DNA of 64,000 nt from Marinimicrobium hydrolyticum (GTDB lineage: Bacteria > Pseudomonadota > Gammaproteobacteria > Pseudomonadales > Cellvibrionaceae). The DNA is taken from assembly GCF_030848505.1 (NCBI RefSeq), contig NZ_JAVDDU010000001.1, forward strand, positions 620,001 to 684,000, given 5' to 3'. The notes under the pieces are model-generated. The model did not search any database. It was not told the origin of the DNA and was given only the letters and a program-made list of their open reading frames with translations. Both the position numbers and the translations under genes were made by a program. Below, one piece after another: positions 18,021-27,486 of the stretch (position 1 is the first letter of the stretch; the number at the start of each line of letters is the position of its first letter).

Positions 18021-20957
18021 TCATAGTGCCCGAATATTCAGCCCCAGCTCCTGCGCGGTAGACTTGTGTCCACTGTGCGTCACCACAGCAATGCTGGCGT
18101 GTTCAGGTTTTAAATATTGGTCCGCCACCCGGCGCAAATCGTCCAAGGTGACTTCCAGTACCCGGTTGCGGAACATCTCTCGCTTTTCCCGAGTGCGGCC
18201 GAATAGCTCGGCCTGATACGTCTGCTTGGCTTCCCCAGCCGGGGAGGCGGGCTTATCGATACTGCTAATAACCCCCAATATGGCTTCTTCCACTGGCTGC
18301 CAGCCGTGGTCTTCCGAGTGCAGCCACTCCAGGGCGCCATCGAAATCATCCAGTGTCTCGGTCAGGCGTGGATCCCGGTAGGAGAAGAACCGGAAGGCCG
18401 CACTGTTGCCGTCCTGACTGGCGCCGCCGCCGTAAGCACCGCCCTGTTCGCGAATGGCCCGGTGCAAATAGCCATTGCGCAGGAATCCGCCCAGAACCGT
18501 TAGCGCAGCCGAATCCGGATGCTCGCCGGGTACGGTGGGGTAGGCTTTGGCGCAGAAATTTACCTGGGTGTTGGTAATCCACGCCTCGCGAACCTGCTCC
18601 GAGACCGGCTCCAGAGTGAAGGCCGAAAAGTCTTCCCCTTTCGGCGTTTCAGGCCAGTGAGCCAAGAGTTCGTCCCGATACCGATCCAACTGCTCCGGCT
18701 CACCCACCAGTAAAAACTGTTTGGGCGCTTGCAGAACCAAACGGTGAATAGCCTGCAGTTGCTGGGAAAACCGCGCTAATTGCTCGGCATCTTCCAAGCC
18801 CTGGTCAAGCTGTTTCAATTTGGCGATACCTGCCAAACCCCCAAGCTGATGACTCAGCTTGGCTGCCGGGGCCATGCCTGCGGTAGCAGCCGCCATGGCG
18901 AGGCTGTGACCGCTGCCCGTAATGGATTGTTCCCGGCGCGCGCGAGTTTGCGCTATCAGTTCACGTAGGCGCGGTAATTCGTCAAAGCGCACCTGCTCCA
19001 GGGTGGCCTTCATCAGTTCGGTCATGGCGTTGTGATTGCGCGCCAACGCTTTTGCAGACAGGGTCAAATAGGCATCAATGCGCTGCACGTCGTCCGTGGC
19101 TCCGCGCACGCTGCTGGAGGCACTGATGGCGCCTACGGCGCTCGCCTGCCAGCGTTGGGTTTCCAAGTAATCACGCTCGCCCACGCCCAGTTCCGTCAGG
19201 CAATGACAGTAGTAGGGCAGCAGGGCTTGTTGCTCTTCGCTGAGCGCCGGTAGCTTGCAGTTGAGTTGTTGGTACACCAGGCCGTTGGTCCCGGCGCTGT
19301 AGCGGCGGAGGGGATAGCTGTTGGAATCTTGCGGATCAAGCGTTTCCCGGCTGCCATCGACGTAAGCCATGGCGTGAGGAATATCTTCCAATCCCACTTT
19401 GGGCAGCAGGCTGTCATCAACCTTGGCGTTCTGACGCTCTTCCAGGGCGCGGGCGCGCTCTATGATTTCCTGGCGACGTTCATCACTCAAGCCGGTACGA
19501 ATGGCTTCCAGGCGCCGTTCTTCATCTTCCTGTGCGTGGCGCGTATAGGCTGTATCCGGGCGCAGAGTCAGGCGCAGACGGTGCGGGTTTTCGAGCAAAA
19601 GCGTGCGCACCAGGTTGGGAATGAAATCCGGCTGGTGAATTTTTTCCCGCAAGCGGGTCAGGGCGGTTTCTTGGTCCAGCAGTGCAATGGGGTCACCGCG
19701 GTGGGTGGCTGCGCCCAGGCCAGTCATAATCAGGTGCAGGCCATAGGGCATGCCGTCGCCGGTGACTTCCCGTTGTTCCAGCTCCAGTTGGTGCAGTGCA
19801 GATTCCACCAGTTCCTGGGGAACGCCTTCTTCGGCTACTTTGCGCAGCGTGTCCAGAATCAGTTGTTCCACTTGCGGTACTTGTTCCAGGGCGCAGCCTT
19901 CCAGACCACAAGCGAAGGCCATTTCGTAATGAGAGTCGTCTAGGCCACACAGGGGTGATGGAGCCTGGCCCAATTCTGTCGTTTCCAGCGCCTGCAGCAG
20001 AGGCGAGGCGCTGTTGTCCAGCAAAATGGCTGTGAGCAGTTCAGCTTCCAGCGCTTCCTGAAGGTTGGTACTTTTACCCAGCAGCCAGCTCATCACCACA
20101 TGGGTTTTGCGCGCCGGGTCTTCACCTTCCTCAAGCGGATAAGCTTGCTCAACGGCAATGGGCGCGTGATAGCGTTTCTCTTCACCCACAGCAGTAACTG
20201 TATCCAGTGGTTCAAAGCGGCTTAGCACGCGCGCTTCGAATACCGCTTGATGGTCTGCGGCCGAAATGTCGCCGTAAGTCATAAAAATGGCGTTACTGGG
20301 ATGGTAGTGGGTCCGATAAAAGGCTTTTAGCTGTTCGTACGTGAGATCTGGAATGTGCTCAGGATCGCCACCGCTATTGTGATGATAGGTGGTGCTTGGG
20401 TAGAGGTGGCGGCTCAGCGCCTGCCAGAGTTGGGCGGGCACAGAACTCATGGCGCCTTTCATTTCGTTGTACACCACGCCCTTGTGCACCAGTTTGGAGT
20501 CGGGGTTGTCGGGCTCGGCGAATTCCAGGCGGTGACCTTCCTGAGCAAAATCCAGTTCATCCAGATTGGAGAAAAACACCGCGTCCAAATAGACATCCAA
20601 CAGGTTGTCGAAGTCTTTGCGGTTTTGGCTGGCAAAAGGGTAGGCGGTCCAGTCAGAGCTGGTGAAGGCGTTCATAAACGTATTGAGCGAGCGGCGAATC
20701 ATCATAAAGAAGGGATCGCGCACCGGGTATTTTTCACTCCCACACAGCGCCGTATGTTCCAACACATGAGCCACGCCCGTAGAGTCGTGGGGCACGGTTC
20801 GCAATGCGACGAGAAAAACGTTCTCCGGATTATCGGCGGCCAGGTGAATGTGTTGCGCGCCGGTTTTTTTGTGGCGATATTCTTCCACGCGCAGTTTTAG
20901 CGCCTCGATGGTTTGGCTGCGCAGGTGTTCAAAAGCTGGGTGGGTATCCGGAGTCAT
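18021..20957 (-). CDS. M16C-family zinc metallopeptidase (presequence-protease/insulinase-like)
   Basis: A 978-residue peptidase of the M16C (PreP/Cym1-like) type: the inverted zinc motif H64-V-L-E67-H68 near the N terminus, followed by the conserved region CGSEKYPVRDPFF and a long four-domain chain ending in a PreP-type C terminus. These enzymes degrade short unstructured peptides inside a closed chamber. There is no signal peptide, so it is probably cytoplasmic. Its ATG overlaps the stop of the GIY-YIG/DTW gene by one base (TAATG). Length is normal for the family. Confidence 0.92.
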   Translation of the reverse strand: MTPDTHPAFEHLRSQTIEALKLRVEEYRHKKTGAQHIHLAADNPENVFLVALRTVPHDSTGVAHVLEHTALCGSEKYPVRDPFFMMIRRSLNTFMNAFTSSDWTAYPFASQNRKDFDNLLDVYLDAVFFSNLDELDFAQEGHRLEFAEPDNPDSKLVHKGVVYNEMKGAMSSVPAQLWQALSRHLYPSTTYHHNSGGDPEHIPDLTYEQLKAFYRTHYHPSNAIFMTYGDISAADHQAVFEARVLSRFEPLDTVTAVGEEKRYHAPIAVEQAYPLEEGEDPARKTHVVMSWLLGKSTNLQEALEAELLTAILLDNSASPLLQALETTELGQAPSPLCGLDDSHYEMAFACGLEGCALEQVPQVEQLILDTLRKVAEEGVPQELVESALHQLELEQREVTGDGMPYGLHLIMTGLGAATHRGDPIALLDQETALTRLREKIHQPDFIPNLVRTLLLENPHRLRLTLRPDTAYTRHAQEDEERRLEAIRTGLSDERRQEIIERARALEERQNAKVDDSLLPKVGLEDIPHAMAYVDGSRETLDPQDSNSYPLRRYSAGTNGLVYQQLNCKLPALSEEQQALLPYYCHCLTELGVGERDYLETQRWQASAVGAISASSSVRGATDDVQRIDAYLTLSAKALARNHNAMTELMKATLEQVRFDELPRLRELIAQTRARREQSITGSGHSLAMAAATAGMAPAAKLSHQLGGLAGIAKLKQLDQGLEDAEQLARFSQQLQAIHRLVLQAPKQFLLVGEPEQLDRYRDELLAHWPETPKGEDFSAFTLEPVSEQVREAWITNTQVNFCAKAYPTVPGEHPDSAALTVLGGFLRNGYLHRAIREQGGAYGGGASQDGNSAAFRFFSYRDPRLTETLDDFDGALEWLHSEDHGWQPVEEAILGVISSIDKPASPAGEAKQTYQAELFGRTREKREMFRNRVLEVTLDDLRRVADQYLKPEHASIAVVTHSGHKSTAQELGLNIRAL

Positions 20958-22051
20958 TAGTTCTCTCTGCTTGATTGGTCGATGCGCTGTTTGGTGGCGT
21001 TCAGCGCCGCATGTTGGTCAATAAAGTCGTCAAAGGCCGCCAGTATTGGGCGGTAGGTGTTCTGGTCATTTTCCAATAGCGTTAAAGCGTAACAACTTGC
21101 TTCCAGTGTGGAAAGGTGGCCGGGCTTTGGAGCCCTTCGAATGCGGTAATTTGATGGCGCCGAGTTCGTTAATGCCATGCGGGGCAGTTGTTGTAGCGCT
21201 GGATTAAGGTAGAGCATCTTCTGGCTTTTGCGCCAGGTTCCGTCCAGCACGATCAGGCGCAGGTGTTCGGGCTCCAGGTCTTTCCAATCAACGTGAGGAG
21301 GCTCCGGTAGCGCCGGATCGGTGTTGCTCGGGTAGAGCAGCAGATTGGTTTTGTCGCCCGACAGGATTTGATTGAGTAGTTCGGTAGAAAACACTTCGCC
21401 CACATGGAGTTCGCTGTTGCTCAAGCTCAGGTGCAACAGACCGGCGGTATTTTTGGCTGTACCCGCTTCTTTTGGATGCTGCAGAATAATGACTTGCACA
21501 CGGTTGTCCTGCCGATTGATCCAGGAGCAAATGCATCTGACTTTGGGTACGGCGCAATCAGGGCAAATTGGACGTGTGCGTGAGATTGTTCGGTTGGTGG
21601 GAGAGGAAAGGGTGCCCGGTGTTTCGAGACACGCAGAATAACGGCCCCTACGCGCTCCCGGCGCTTCGGGACACTCCTCGCTTCCCTGCGAGTCGTCCAT
21701 GTACGCTCCGCGTCGGCTTCCTGCCTCCGAGGGTCTCGAAACACCGGGCACCCTTTCCTGGTCCTTGGGCAGTACATCTTCAAGGGCTGGAGAAACAGTT
21801 GTTTCGATTAGCTGTTCTTTGGAGCGCCGGTTTAGTTGTTTGATGGCTATTTCCCGTCGGGTGGCGCTGCTGCGGTCCGGGTGTTGTTCGAGTAAACACA
21901 GCTCTTTGGGCGTGCGACCGCGAAAATAGCGCGCGCCGGCAGGACCCTTGGTGTGCTCCTGCCAACGGCGTTTTATATCTGTGGTAATGCCAGTGTACAG
22001 CTGATCATCGTCGGTGCGAATGATGTACACAAACCAAGTGGGGGCAGTCAT
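20957..22051 (-). CDS. GIY-YIG nuclease-like domain fused to a DTW-domain (tRNA aminocarboxypropyltransferase-like) protein
   Basis: A 364-residue fusion. Residues 1-90 match the small UPF0213/YhbQ-type GIY-YIG proteins (WFVYIIRTDDDQLYTGIT, RR at 28-29, RREIAIKQL). Residues 158-350 match the DTW family, whose members add aminocarboxypropyl to tRNA uridine: zinc-ribbon-like C163-x2-C166-x6-C173-x-C175 and the VLDGTWRKSQKML motif (268-280). The linker, residues 98-149, is encoded by a palindromic repeat element and has odd composition (EECPEAPGARRG). No start codon lies between the element and the DTW domain, so DTW can only be made as the fusion or from an ATG inside the repeat (21700). Its stop overlaps the peptidase start. 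Confidence 0.85.
   Translation of the reverse strand: MTAPTWFVYIIRTDDDQLYTGITTDIKRRWQEHTKGPAGARYFRGRTPKELCLLEQHPDRSSATRREIAIKQLNRRSKEQLIETTVSPALEDVLPKDQERVPGVSRPSEAGSRRGAYMDDSQGSEECPEAPGARRGRYSACLETPGTLSSPTNRTISRTRPICPDCAVPKVRCICSWINRQDNRVQVIILQHPKEAGTAKNTAGLLHLSLSNSELHVGEVFSTELLNQILSGDKTNLLLYPSNTDPALPEPPHVDWKDLEPEHLRLIVLDGTWRKSQKMLYLNPALQQLPRMALTNSAPSNYRIRRAPKPGHLSTLEASCYALTLLENDQNTYRPILAAFDDFIDQHAALNATKQRIDQSSREN
21605..21758. repeat. Palindromic repeat, type C, inside the GIY-YIG/DTW gene
   Basis: A perfect 26-base inverted repeat (21605-21630 and 21733-21758; key part GGGTGCCCGGTGTTTCGAG) bounds a 154-bp element. Its core, 21650-21700, matches the reverse complement of 42813-42863 in the hybrid repeat at about 47 of 51 positions by eye. 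The whole element is open in the reading frame of the host gene and supplies about 51 linker codons. Confidence 0.9.
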
Positions 22052-22276
22052 GAAGCTCGCGGGTTGTGAAAAGGTGGGTCAGGATACTACTGAATACCTA
22101 CGAAAGGATACACCCTAACGGGGTTTAACGGGAAGCTCCACCGAAAGCCGTCATCCCCCGAATGCTTGCATACGAAGCTCTTGATTCGATCTTTTGTAAA
22201 CGCGCAGTATTGCTGACCACATTGGTAACAGACTAACGCTTAGGTGGCGCGTACGAACTTTCGACAGCTGCATTAA

Positions 22277-24016
22277 TCAATGCGCCCGATGGCGATACAA
22301 GGGGGGCAGATCGCCGGTTTCCCGTTGCTGTTTGCGTCGGCGTACACGAAGTGCATCCACTTCTTGAAGCAGCGTTTCGCGGCCCAGCTCTGGGCTCTCC
22401 CGATCACTGAACAGGCTGCGGTCCAGAGCCTGAAGTTGTTGTTGCAAGCCCGGCCGTTCGCTTCGTTGCGCAATGGCGGTGAGGCTGTGAATGGGTTCGT
22501 CCGGCCAGTGGCTGCGTGCCCAGTTCAGGAGTGCGTCGCGCACCTGTGACAAACTGCCGTCTCGAGTTTGGCGCTTGAGATTGGCCCACGCGGTTTTTTC
22601 TCGCGTGCGGTCCTGGCGCTGATTTTGAGTATGGCCCTCCACCAAGCTGTTCAGCTGTTGGCGTAGACGGAAGTAGCTGGCACTCAGGAACAATAGCAAT
22701 AAAAGCAAAAGGGCACTGCTGACGATAAGCCACCAATGCAGAGTGGTGAAACCGGGCTCAGCGCGCGGCGAGATCGGCAGCTCGGTCGTGATGGGTGTTG
22801 GGTCCTGCGCAGCCTGGGGTGAACTGCCGGGGGGAGGCGCGAGGCCCGCAGGTGGGGTTACGCGCACTTGCCGCGCGGGCAAGGTTGCGTTACGCATTTC
22901 CCCAGCTTGAGTATCCCACCACGCGAGATTGACTTCCGGCAGCGTCAGGCGACCGGTTTGGTTGGGTACCAGCGCTAAGGTTTGGGTCACGGTGCTTTTG
23001 ACGCCCTCGGAGGTGACTTGCTCGTCCGTTTGCGGTTGATCGGGGTAGAGGTTAACGCCGGCAACTTCGCCCACCGGAATAGCGGGCAATTGCGCAGCCG
23101 TAAGCCCCTGAGCGGTCAGGGTAATGCGTCGGGTGACCGGTTCGCCCTGGATCAGATTGTCCGGGTCTGAGCTCCAGTGTTCACTTAAGCGGATGTCGTC
23201 CGCCGGTAGCCAAATGTCTCCGGTAAAATCGCTGGCGGTGGGTTGGACGGGAACGCGTACTTCGTCCGTGCGCAGGCGCTGGCGCTCTCTGCCTCCGTAG
23301 ACTCGGCTCCAGGGGTCCTGGCGGGCGCGGCTGGGGGCGACATCGTACACCAGGGGAGGGATGACCAGTTCGCCGCTGCGCTGGGGAAACACCGCGAATG
23401 TGGTTTCCAGTACCAAGTGGTCGCGGTTGTCGATTTCGGTGATGTAACTGTTCTCGTCCACCGCCTTCATAACCGCGTCTTGTAAATCCAGCGGCTGCAT
23501 TTCGGCGCCATCAAGGTTAACGCGGCTGAACAGCCTGACAGTAAACAGCAGCTGCTCCTGAACGAAGACGCTGTCTTTGTTTACTTCAGTTTCTACAAAA
23601 ATATCCTGGCCGCGGCTTCCCGGCCGGGCGCGGGTTTCGCTGACTTCAATCGTGATCGGTTGACTGCGTACGCCCTCGACTTCCAGTGCCGGTATGGTCA
23701 AGGTTCCGGTCTGGCGAGGCACCAGGCGCAGGGTCCATTCAAGCCAAGCTTCCTGGCGTCCGTTGATGATGGTGAGGCGGCGTTGGCTCTGGTTACTGAT
23801 AATGTCGAAATCGCGTCTGAGCTCGTTTAGATCTGGAGTCGAGCCGGAGTGCGCTCCATCCAGCCGAAGCGTGAGGGTGATTCTGTCATCGATACTGACT
23901 TTGGTGCGGTCCACTGAGGCGGTCAGCTCGTTGGCCATAGCGTGACTTGCCAGCAAAATGCTCAGCAGGAGCAACGCAACCAAGGCTTTCCAGGTCTGTA
24001 ACAGCTTCACGGTCAT
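22277..24016 (-). CDS. batD: BatD-family membrane protein
   Basis: Last gene of the moxR/bat operon. The 579-residue protein has a signal peptide or anchor (about 10-28, ending SHAMA-NE), a long periplasmic beta-rich region with the BatD pattern (VSIDDRITLTLRLDG, GTLTIPALEVEG repeats, VFVQEQLLFTVRLF), a proline-rich joint near 395-420, and a second membrane helix at about 427-445 followed by a cytoplasmic helical tail. BatD acts with BatA/B in Bacteroides-type aerotolerance operons; the biochemical role is unsettled. It starts 38 bases after batBC. Confidence 0.9.
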   Translation of the reverse strand: MTVKLLQTWKALVALLLLSILLASHAMANELTASVDRTKVSIDDRITLTLRLDGAHSGSTPDLNELRRDFDIISNQSQRRLTIINGRQEAWLEWTLRLVPRQTGTLTIPALEVEGVRSQPITIEVSETRARPGSRGQDIFVETEVNKDSVFVQEQLLFTVRLFSRVNLDGAEMQPLDLQDAVMKAVDENSYITEIDNRDHLVLETTFAVFPQRSGELVIPPLVYDVAPSRARQDPWSRVYGGRERQRLRTDEVRVPVQPTASDFTGDIWLPADDIRLSEHWSSDPDNLIQGEPVTRRITLTAQGLTAAQLPAIPVGEVAGVNLYPDQPQTDEQVTSEGVKSTVTQTLALVPNQTGRLTLPEVNLAWWDTQAGEMRNATLPARQVRVTPPAGLAPPPGSSPQAAQDPTPITTELPISPRAEPGFTTLHWWLIVSSALLLLLLLFLSASYFRLRQQLNSLVEGHTQNQRQDRTREKTAWANLKRQTRDGSLSQVRDALLNWARSHWPDEPIHSLTAIAQRSERPGLQQQLQALDRSLFSDRESPELGRETLLQEVDALRVRRRKQQRETGDLPPLYRHRAH

Positions 24017-24054
24017 AGTGTTTAGGGCTCGTAGGTTTTCCTGGTGGTTCTAAG

Positions 24055-25917
24055 CTACCAACGCTCTTCCCGGTTTTGTGGGTCAGCTTGTCGGCGCAGG
24101 CGCTCGCGCTGTTGTTGTTCGGCTTGATACTGAAACTTGCGCCGTAACAATCCGCTTGGGTTGTCGGGTACGCGGCGCAGCCATTGCTCCAAGGCTTGCT
24201 TTTCTTCGTCGCTCAGGGTGTCTTCCTGGGCTAAATCGGCTTGGCGCTCTTCTTCGGTTTGTTCGTCTTCTGGGGTATCGGGCGCTTGTTGCTCCGCTTC
24301 GGCTTCTGGCTGGTCAGTATCGTCTTGCTCCTGGCCCTCGGCGTCTTCGTCCTGTTCTGGCGGCTGCTGGTCGGGACCATCTTGTTGGTCCTGCTGGGTA
24401 TCGTCTCCCTGCGAGCCTTGTTGTCCCTCCTGCTCCTGAGAGTCTTGTTGATCCCCGTCTTGTGGTTGGTCCTGATCCTGTTGGTCCTGATTTTGGGAAT
24501 CGCCATCGTTCTGTGACTCGTCAGAGTCCTGTTGCTCCTGCTGCTGGAGCAGTTGCTCTACCAGTTCTCGGTTGGCGATGGCGTCTTGCATATCGGGTGC
24601 ATGACTCAACGCTTGGTCATAGGCATCGAGGGCGGCTTCCAGCTGGCCAGCGCGAGCCAGGGCATTGCCTCGATTGTAATGTGCCCTTGGGGTGTCGCTT
24701 TGAGCGAAGGCTTCGGCAGCCGCTTCATACTCACCCGCCCGGTAGTGAGCGGTGCCGCGCCATTCGGGATTCTTGAATTCACGTGCGGCCTGGTCCGGTT
24801 CACCTCGCTCCAGCAAACGCTCGCCGCGCTGGTCGGGATTAAACCACAGTGCTTCGAGTCCCTGCGCCTGGCTGGTTTGCGGTGCGGCAATGAGCACAGG
24901 CAGGAACACTAAGGCTAAGAGTACGCCGGGCCGAAATGCGTACAATATGACCGGCAGCATCAATAACACCAGCCAGTGCCCTCGGTCGTACCAAGTATCA
25001 AATTCGCGTTCCAGCTGCCGGTATTCAGCCAGCGCGGGAGAGGCTTGGCTCAGCAACCATTCCACGTCATCGTCTGAACGGGTCATGGTGTGATACCGGC
25101 CGCCACCGTGCCGGGCCACTTGGCGCAGCTGATCCTCATCGAGGCGGGGGATCACGATATTGCCCTGACTGTCGCGCGTGAAACCACCTCGCTCATTCGG
25201 AATGGGTGCCCCTTCAGGGGTGCCTATGCCGAGTATGGACAGCTGCACATTGCTTTCATCCAGTTGCCGAAACAAATCGGCCTGTGCGGATTCGGCAATG
25301 CCGTCCGTTACGAAGATGACACGCCCACCGTTGGCCGCGCCCCGGTTCAGTAACTCAATCGCTTTGGCCAAAGCTTCTTCGGCGTTACTGCCGGGCAATG
25401 GCATCATGTCCGGGTGCAGGGCGGGAACCAGATTGCGGATGGTGTTAACGTCGTCGGTCAGGGGCGTCACTACGTGGGCACTGCCCGCGTAGGCGACTAA
25501 ACCGGTAAGGCCTTCAGCGCGTTGCAGCATGTCGGCGATTTTGAGACGAGCGCGGGCGAGCCGAGAGGGGGAAACATCTTCCACCAACATGGAGGGGGAC
25601 AGATCCAGGACGATAACCATGGCGTCTTGCTGCCCGTGTACCGGCATCGGGCGCTGCTCCCAAGTGGGACCAGCCAGAGACACGGCGGCGAGCATCCAGG
25701 CAAATAACAAGGCCCAGACACCCCAGCGGCGGCGGCGAGCATGCTCACCGTCAACCAGGTAATTCAATAATTCGGGGGCGATCAGGGCGTGCCAGTTTCC
25801 GGCGCTATGGGCTTGGCGCCAAATCAACAAGGCCAGTATAGCCGCAGGCACCAGGGCCAGTAACCACAGTGGCCGCAGCCAATGGAACTGCTCGAAAAAC
25901 AGCGATATCTCACTCAC
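24055..25917 (-). CDS. batB: BatB-BatC fusion: VWA domain protein with TPRs and an acidic Gln-rich tail
   Basis: A 620-residue protein uniting two Bat functions. Residues about 12-32 and 66-82 are membrane helices, followed by a von Willebrand A domain with an intact MIDAS motif (D105-L-S-P-S109). A further helix lies near 310-345, then TPR-like repeats about 385-460 (AHYRAGEYEAAAEAF, AHYNRGNALARAGQLEAALDAYDQAL), as in BatC. Residues about 470-560 are low complexity, nearly all Q, D, E, S and G, followed by a BatC-like end (DEEKQALEQWLRRVPDNPSGLLRRKF). Start is GTG overlapping the batA stop by four bases. Confidence 0.9.
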   Translation of the reverse strand: MSEISLFFEQFHWLRPLWLLALVPAAILALLIWRQAHSAGNWHALIAPELLNYLVDGEHARRRRWGVWALLFAWMLAAVSLAGPTWEQRPMPVHGQQDAMVIVLDLSPSMLVEDVSPSRLARARLKIADMLQRAEGLTGLVAYAGSAHVVTPLTDDVNTIRNLVPALHPDMMPLPGSNAEEALAKAIELLNRGAANGGRVIFVTDGIAESAQADLFRQLDESNVQLSILGIGTPEGAPIPNERGGFTRDSQGNIVIPRLDEDQLRQVARHGGGRYHTMTRSDDDVEWLLSQASPALAEYRQLEREFDTWYDRGHWLVLLMLPVILYAFRPGVLLALVFLPVLIAAPQTSQAQGLEALWFNPDQRGERLLERGEPDQAAREFKNPEWRGTAHYRAGEYEAAAEAFAQSDTPRAHYNRGNALARAGQLEAALDAYDQALSHAPDMQDAIANRELVEQLLQQQEQQDSDESQNDGDSQNQDQQDQDQPQDGDQQDSQEQEGQQGSQGDDTQQDQQDGPDQQPPEQDEDAEGQEQDDTDQPEAEAEQQAPDTPEDEQTEEERQADLAQEDTLSDEEKQALEQWLRRVPDNPSGLLRRKFQYQAEQQQRERLRRQADPQNREERW

Positions 25918-26930
25918 GAGGCCGCCTCCATCCGCGTAAGGTTCACGGCTCGGCCCCGGTACCAGTGGCCCAGAGCCAGGAATCCGCTCAAGCCGAAGGC
26001 AAACGCCAGCGGCCAATGGAAGAGGCTGCGGGTGGGCCTGAATACCTGGGTGTCGAATTCAATGGCTTCGATTCGATCTAACTCCGCGTGGACTTCGCTC
26101 AGTTCGGTGAGATTCCGGGCGCGGAAATATCGGCCGCCCGTTTGCTCGGCCACTGCGATCATCGCTTCTTCGTCCAAGTCGTGGGACGGGTTGATGCGGC
26201 GGGGGCCGAAAATCCCTGGGGTGATCATTTCTTCGGCGCCGAAGGCAATGGTGTGGATTTTTACGTTGTGCTGCGCGGCCAGGTAAGCGGCTCGTTCCGG
26301 TGTCAGCACACCGGAATTGTTGGCCCCATCTGTAAGCAAAATCAGGACCCGATTGTTATCCGGTCGTTCGCGTAACCGCTTGACGGATAGCCCAATGGCG
26401 TCGCCAATAGCGGTGCGTTCGCCGGCAAAACCAATCTGAGTTTCTTGGAGTAGGGTGTTTACGGTTTGCACGTCGTAGGTTAAGGGCGCATGCAGGTAGG
26501 CGCCGGTGCCGAACAGCACCAAGCCCAACCGATCCCCCTGGCGGGAATGGACGAAATCTTCCACGACAATCTTCACGGCTTGCAACCGATCAATAGGTTG
26601 CCCCTGGTACTCCATGTCCTGGATTTGCATGCTGCCGGATAAATCGACGGCCAACAAAAGGTCACGACCGGAGCTGCTATGAGTGATGGGGTCGCCATAC
26701 CACTGGGGGTTGGTAGCCGCGAGCAGGGCAAAGGCCCAGATAAGCCAGAGCAGGCTGTAGTTGAACCAGCGGCGTGTGCCCTTGCCAGCCTTAGTCTCTT
26801 TAAGGTGTGCGACACGCTGATAAAACGGCACTCGCAGCGCTGGGTCCTGCCGTTGCGCTGAGGGCAGGAACGCAGCCAGTAGAGGCAGCGGCAGCAGGAA
26901 CAGCAGCCAGGGCCACTGAAACTCAAGCAT
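25914..26930 (-). CDS. batA: BatA-type VWA domain membrane protein
   Basis: A 338-residue membrane protein with two N-terminal helices (about 6-25 and 57-73), a von Willebrand A domain carrying the metal-ion site D96-L-S-G-S100, and a C-terminal helix near 305-325. This matches BatA (aerotolerance) proteins. The gene overlaps DUF4381 upstream by 8 bases and batB downstream by 4, so the proteins are probably made together and act as a membrane complex with the MoxR ATPase. Confidence 0.92.
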   Translation of the reverse strand: MLEFQWPWLLFLLPLPLLAAFLPSAQRQDPALRVPFYQRVAHLKETKAGKGTRRWFNYSLLWLIWAFALLAATNPQWYGDPITHSSSGRDLLLAVDLSGSMQIQDMEYQGQPIDRLQAVKIVVEDFVHSRQGDRLGLVLFGTGAYLHAPLTYDVQTVNTLLQETQIGFAGERTAIGDAIGLSVKRLRERPDNNRVLILLTDGANNSGVLTPERAAYLAAQHNVKIHTIAFGAEEMITPGIFGPRRINPSHDLDEEAMIAVAEQTGGRYFRARNLTELSEVHAELDRIEAIEFDTQVFRPTRSLFHWPLAFAFGLSGFLALGHWYRGRAVNLTRMEAAS

Positions 26931-27447
26931 TGGCGCCCTCCAACAAACCTGGCGCCTTGCCAGCGGGCGATGTGCGCTTGTGCTCCTTAACCCACTGTTG
27001 GGCTAGTTGGTGCAGTGCTTCCACATCGACTTGCGGCTTAGGCTGGTAGGGGCCCTGCAGCAGTGCGCGGCCGACACCCTGAGTAAATTCATGCGTGTTG
27101 TTGACCAGGGTCGCGTCGAGAAACATCAACCAGTCAGTGCCGCGCATACCGGCGACGCCCGGCTCGGGAAAGGCCGCCAGAGCGGTTCGGCGCAGAATAA
27201 TCGCGACATCCTGCAAATACCGAGCTGCATCTTCGTGTCGGCGGTACTCTTGCAGGGCCCGGTCCAACTCCTCTGCGGCTTGTAGGCGGTAGCGGTTTTT
27301 CCGCCGCTGCTGAACAAAGGTATAAATACCCGCCAGTATGGCGCACAGGATAACGGCCAGCAGCAACCACCAGCCCCAGGCCAGGGGCCAGAAACCTGTG
27401 GATTCGGGCAGGTGAATATCCCGCAATTGTGCCAGTGGATCAGTCAT
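26923..27447 (-). CDS. DUF4381 membrane protein of the moxR/bat operon
   Basis: A 174-residue protein with one membrane helix (about 26-46) and a cytoplasmic helical domain containing the family pattern LQDVAIILRRTALAAFP and GTDWLMFLD. DUF4381 proteins are found almost only between DUF58 and BatA genes, as here. Their role is unknown; co-occurrence suggests a structural part of the complex. Confidence 0.9.
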   Translation of the reverse strand: MTDPLAQLRDIHLPESTGFWPLAWGWWLLLAVILCAILAGIYTFVQQRRKNRYRLQAAEELDRALQEYRRHEDAARYLQDVAIILRRTALAAFPEPGVAGMRGTDWLMFLDATLVNNTHEFTQGVGRALLQGPYQPKPQVDVEALHQLAQQWVKEHKRTSPAGKAPGLLEGANA

Positions 27448-27486
27448 TTAAAGTCTTATCTATCCGTTGCTAAATAGGACGCTCGC

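Noticed and set aside
21698-21700. Separate DTW gene starting inside the repeat
   Set aside because: An ATG exists but has no clear ribosome site and would leave a repeat-derived leader of about 30 residues; the continuous frame favours the fusion.
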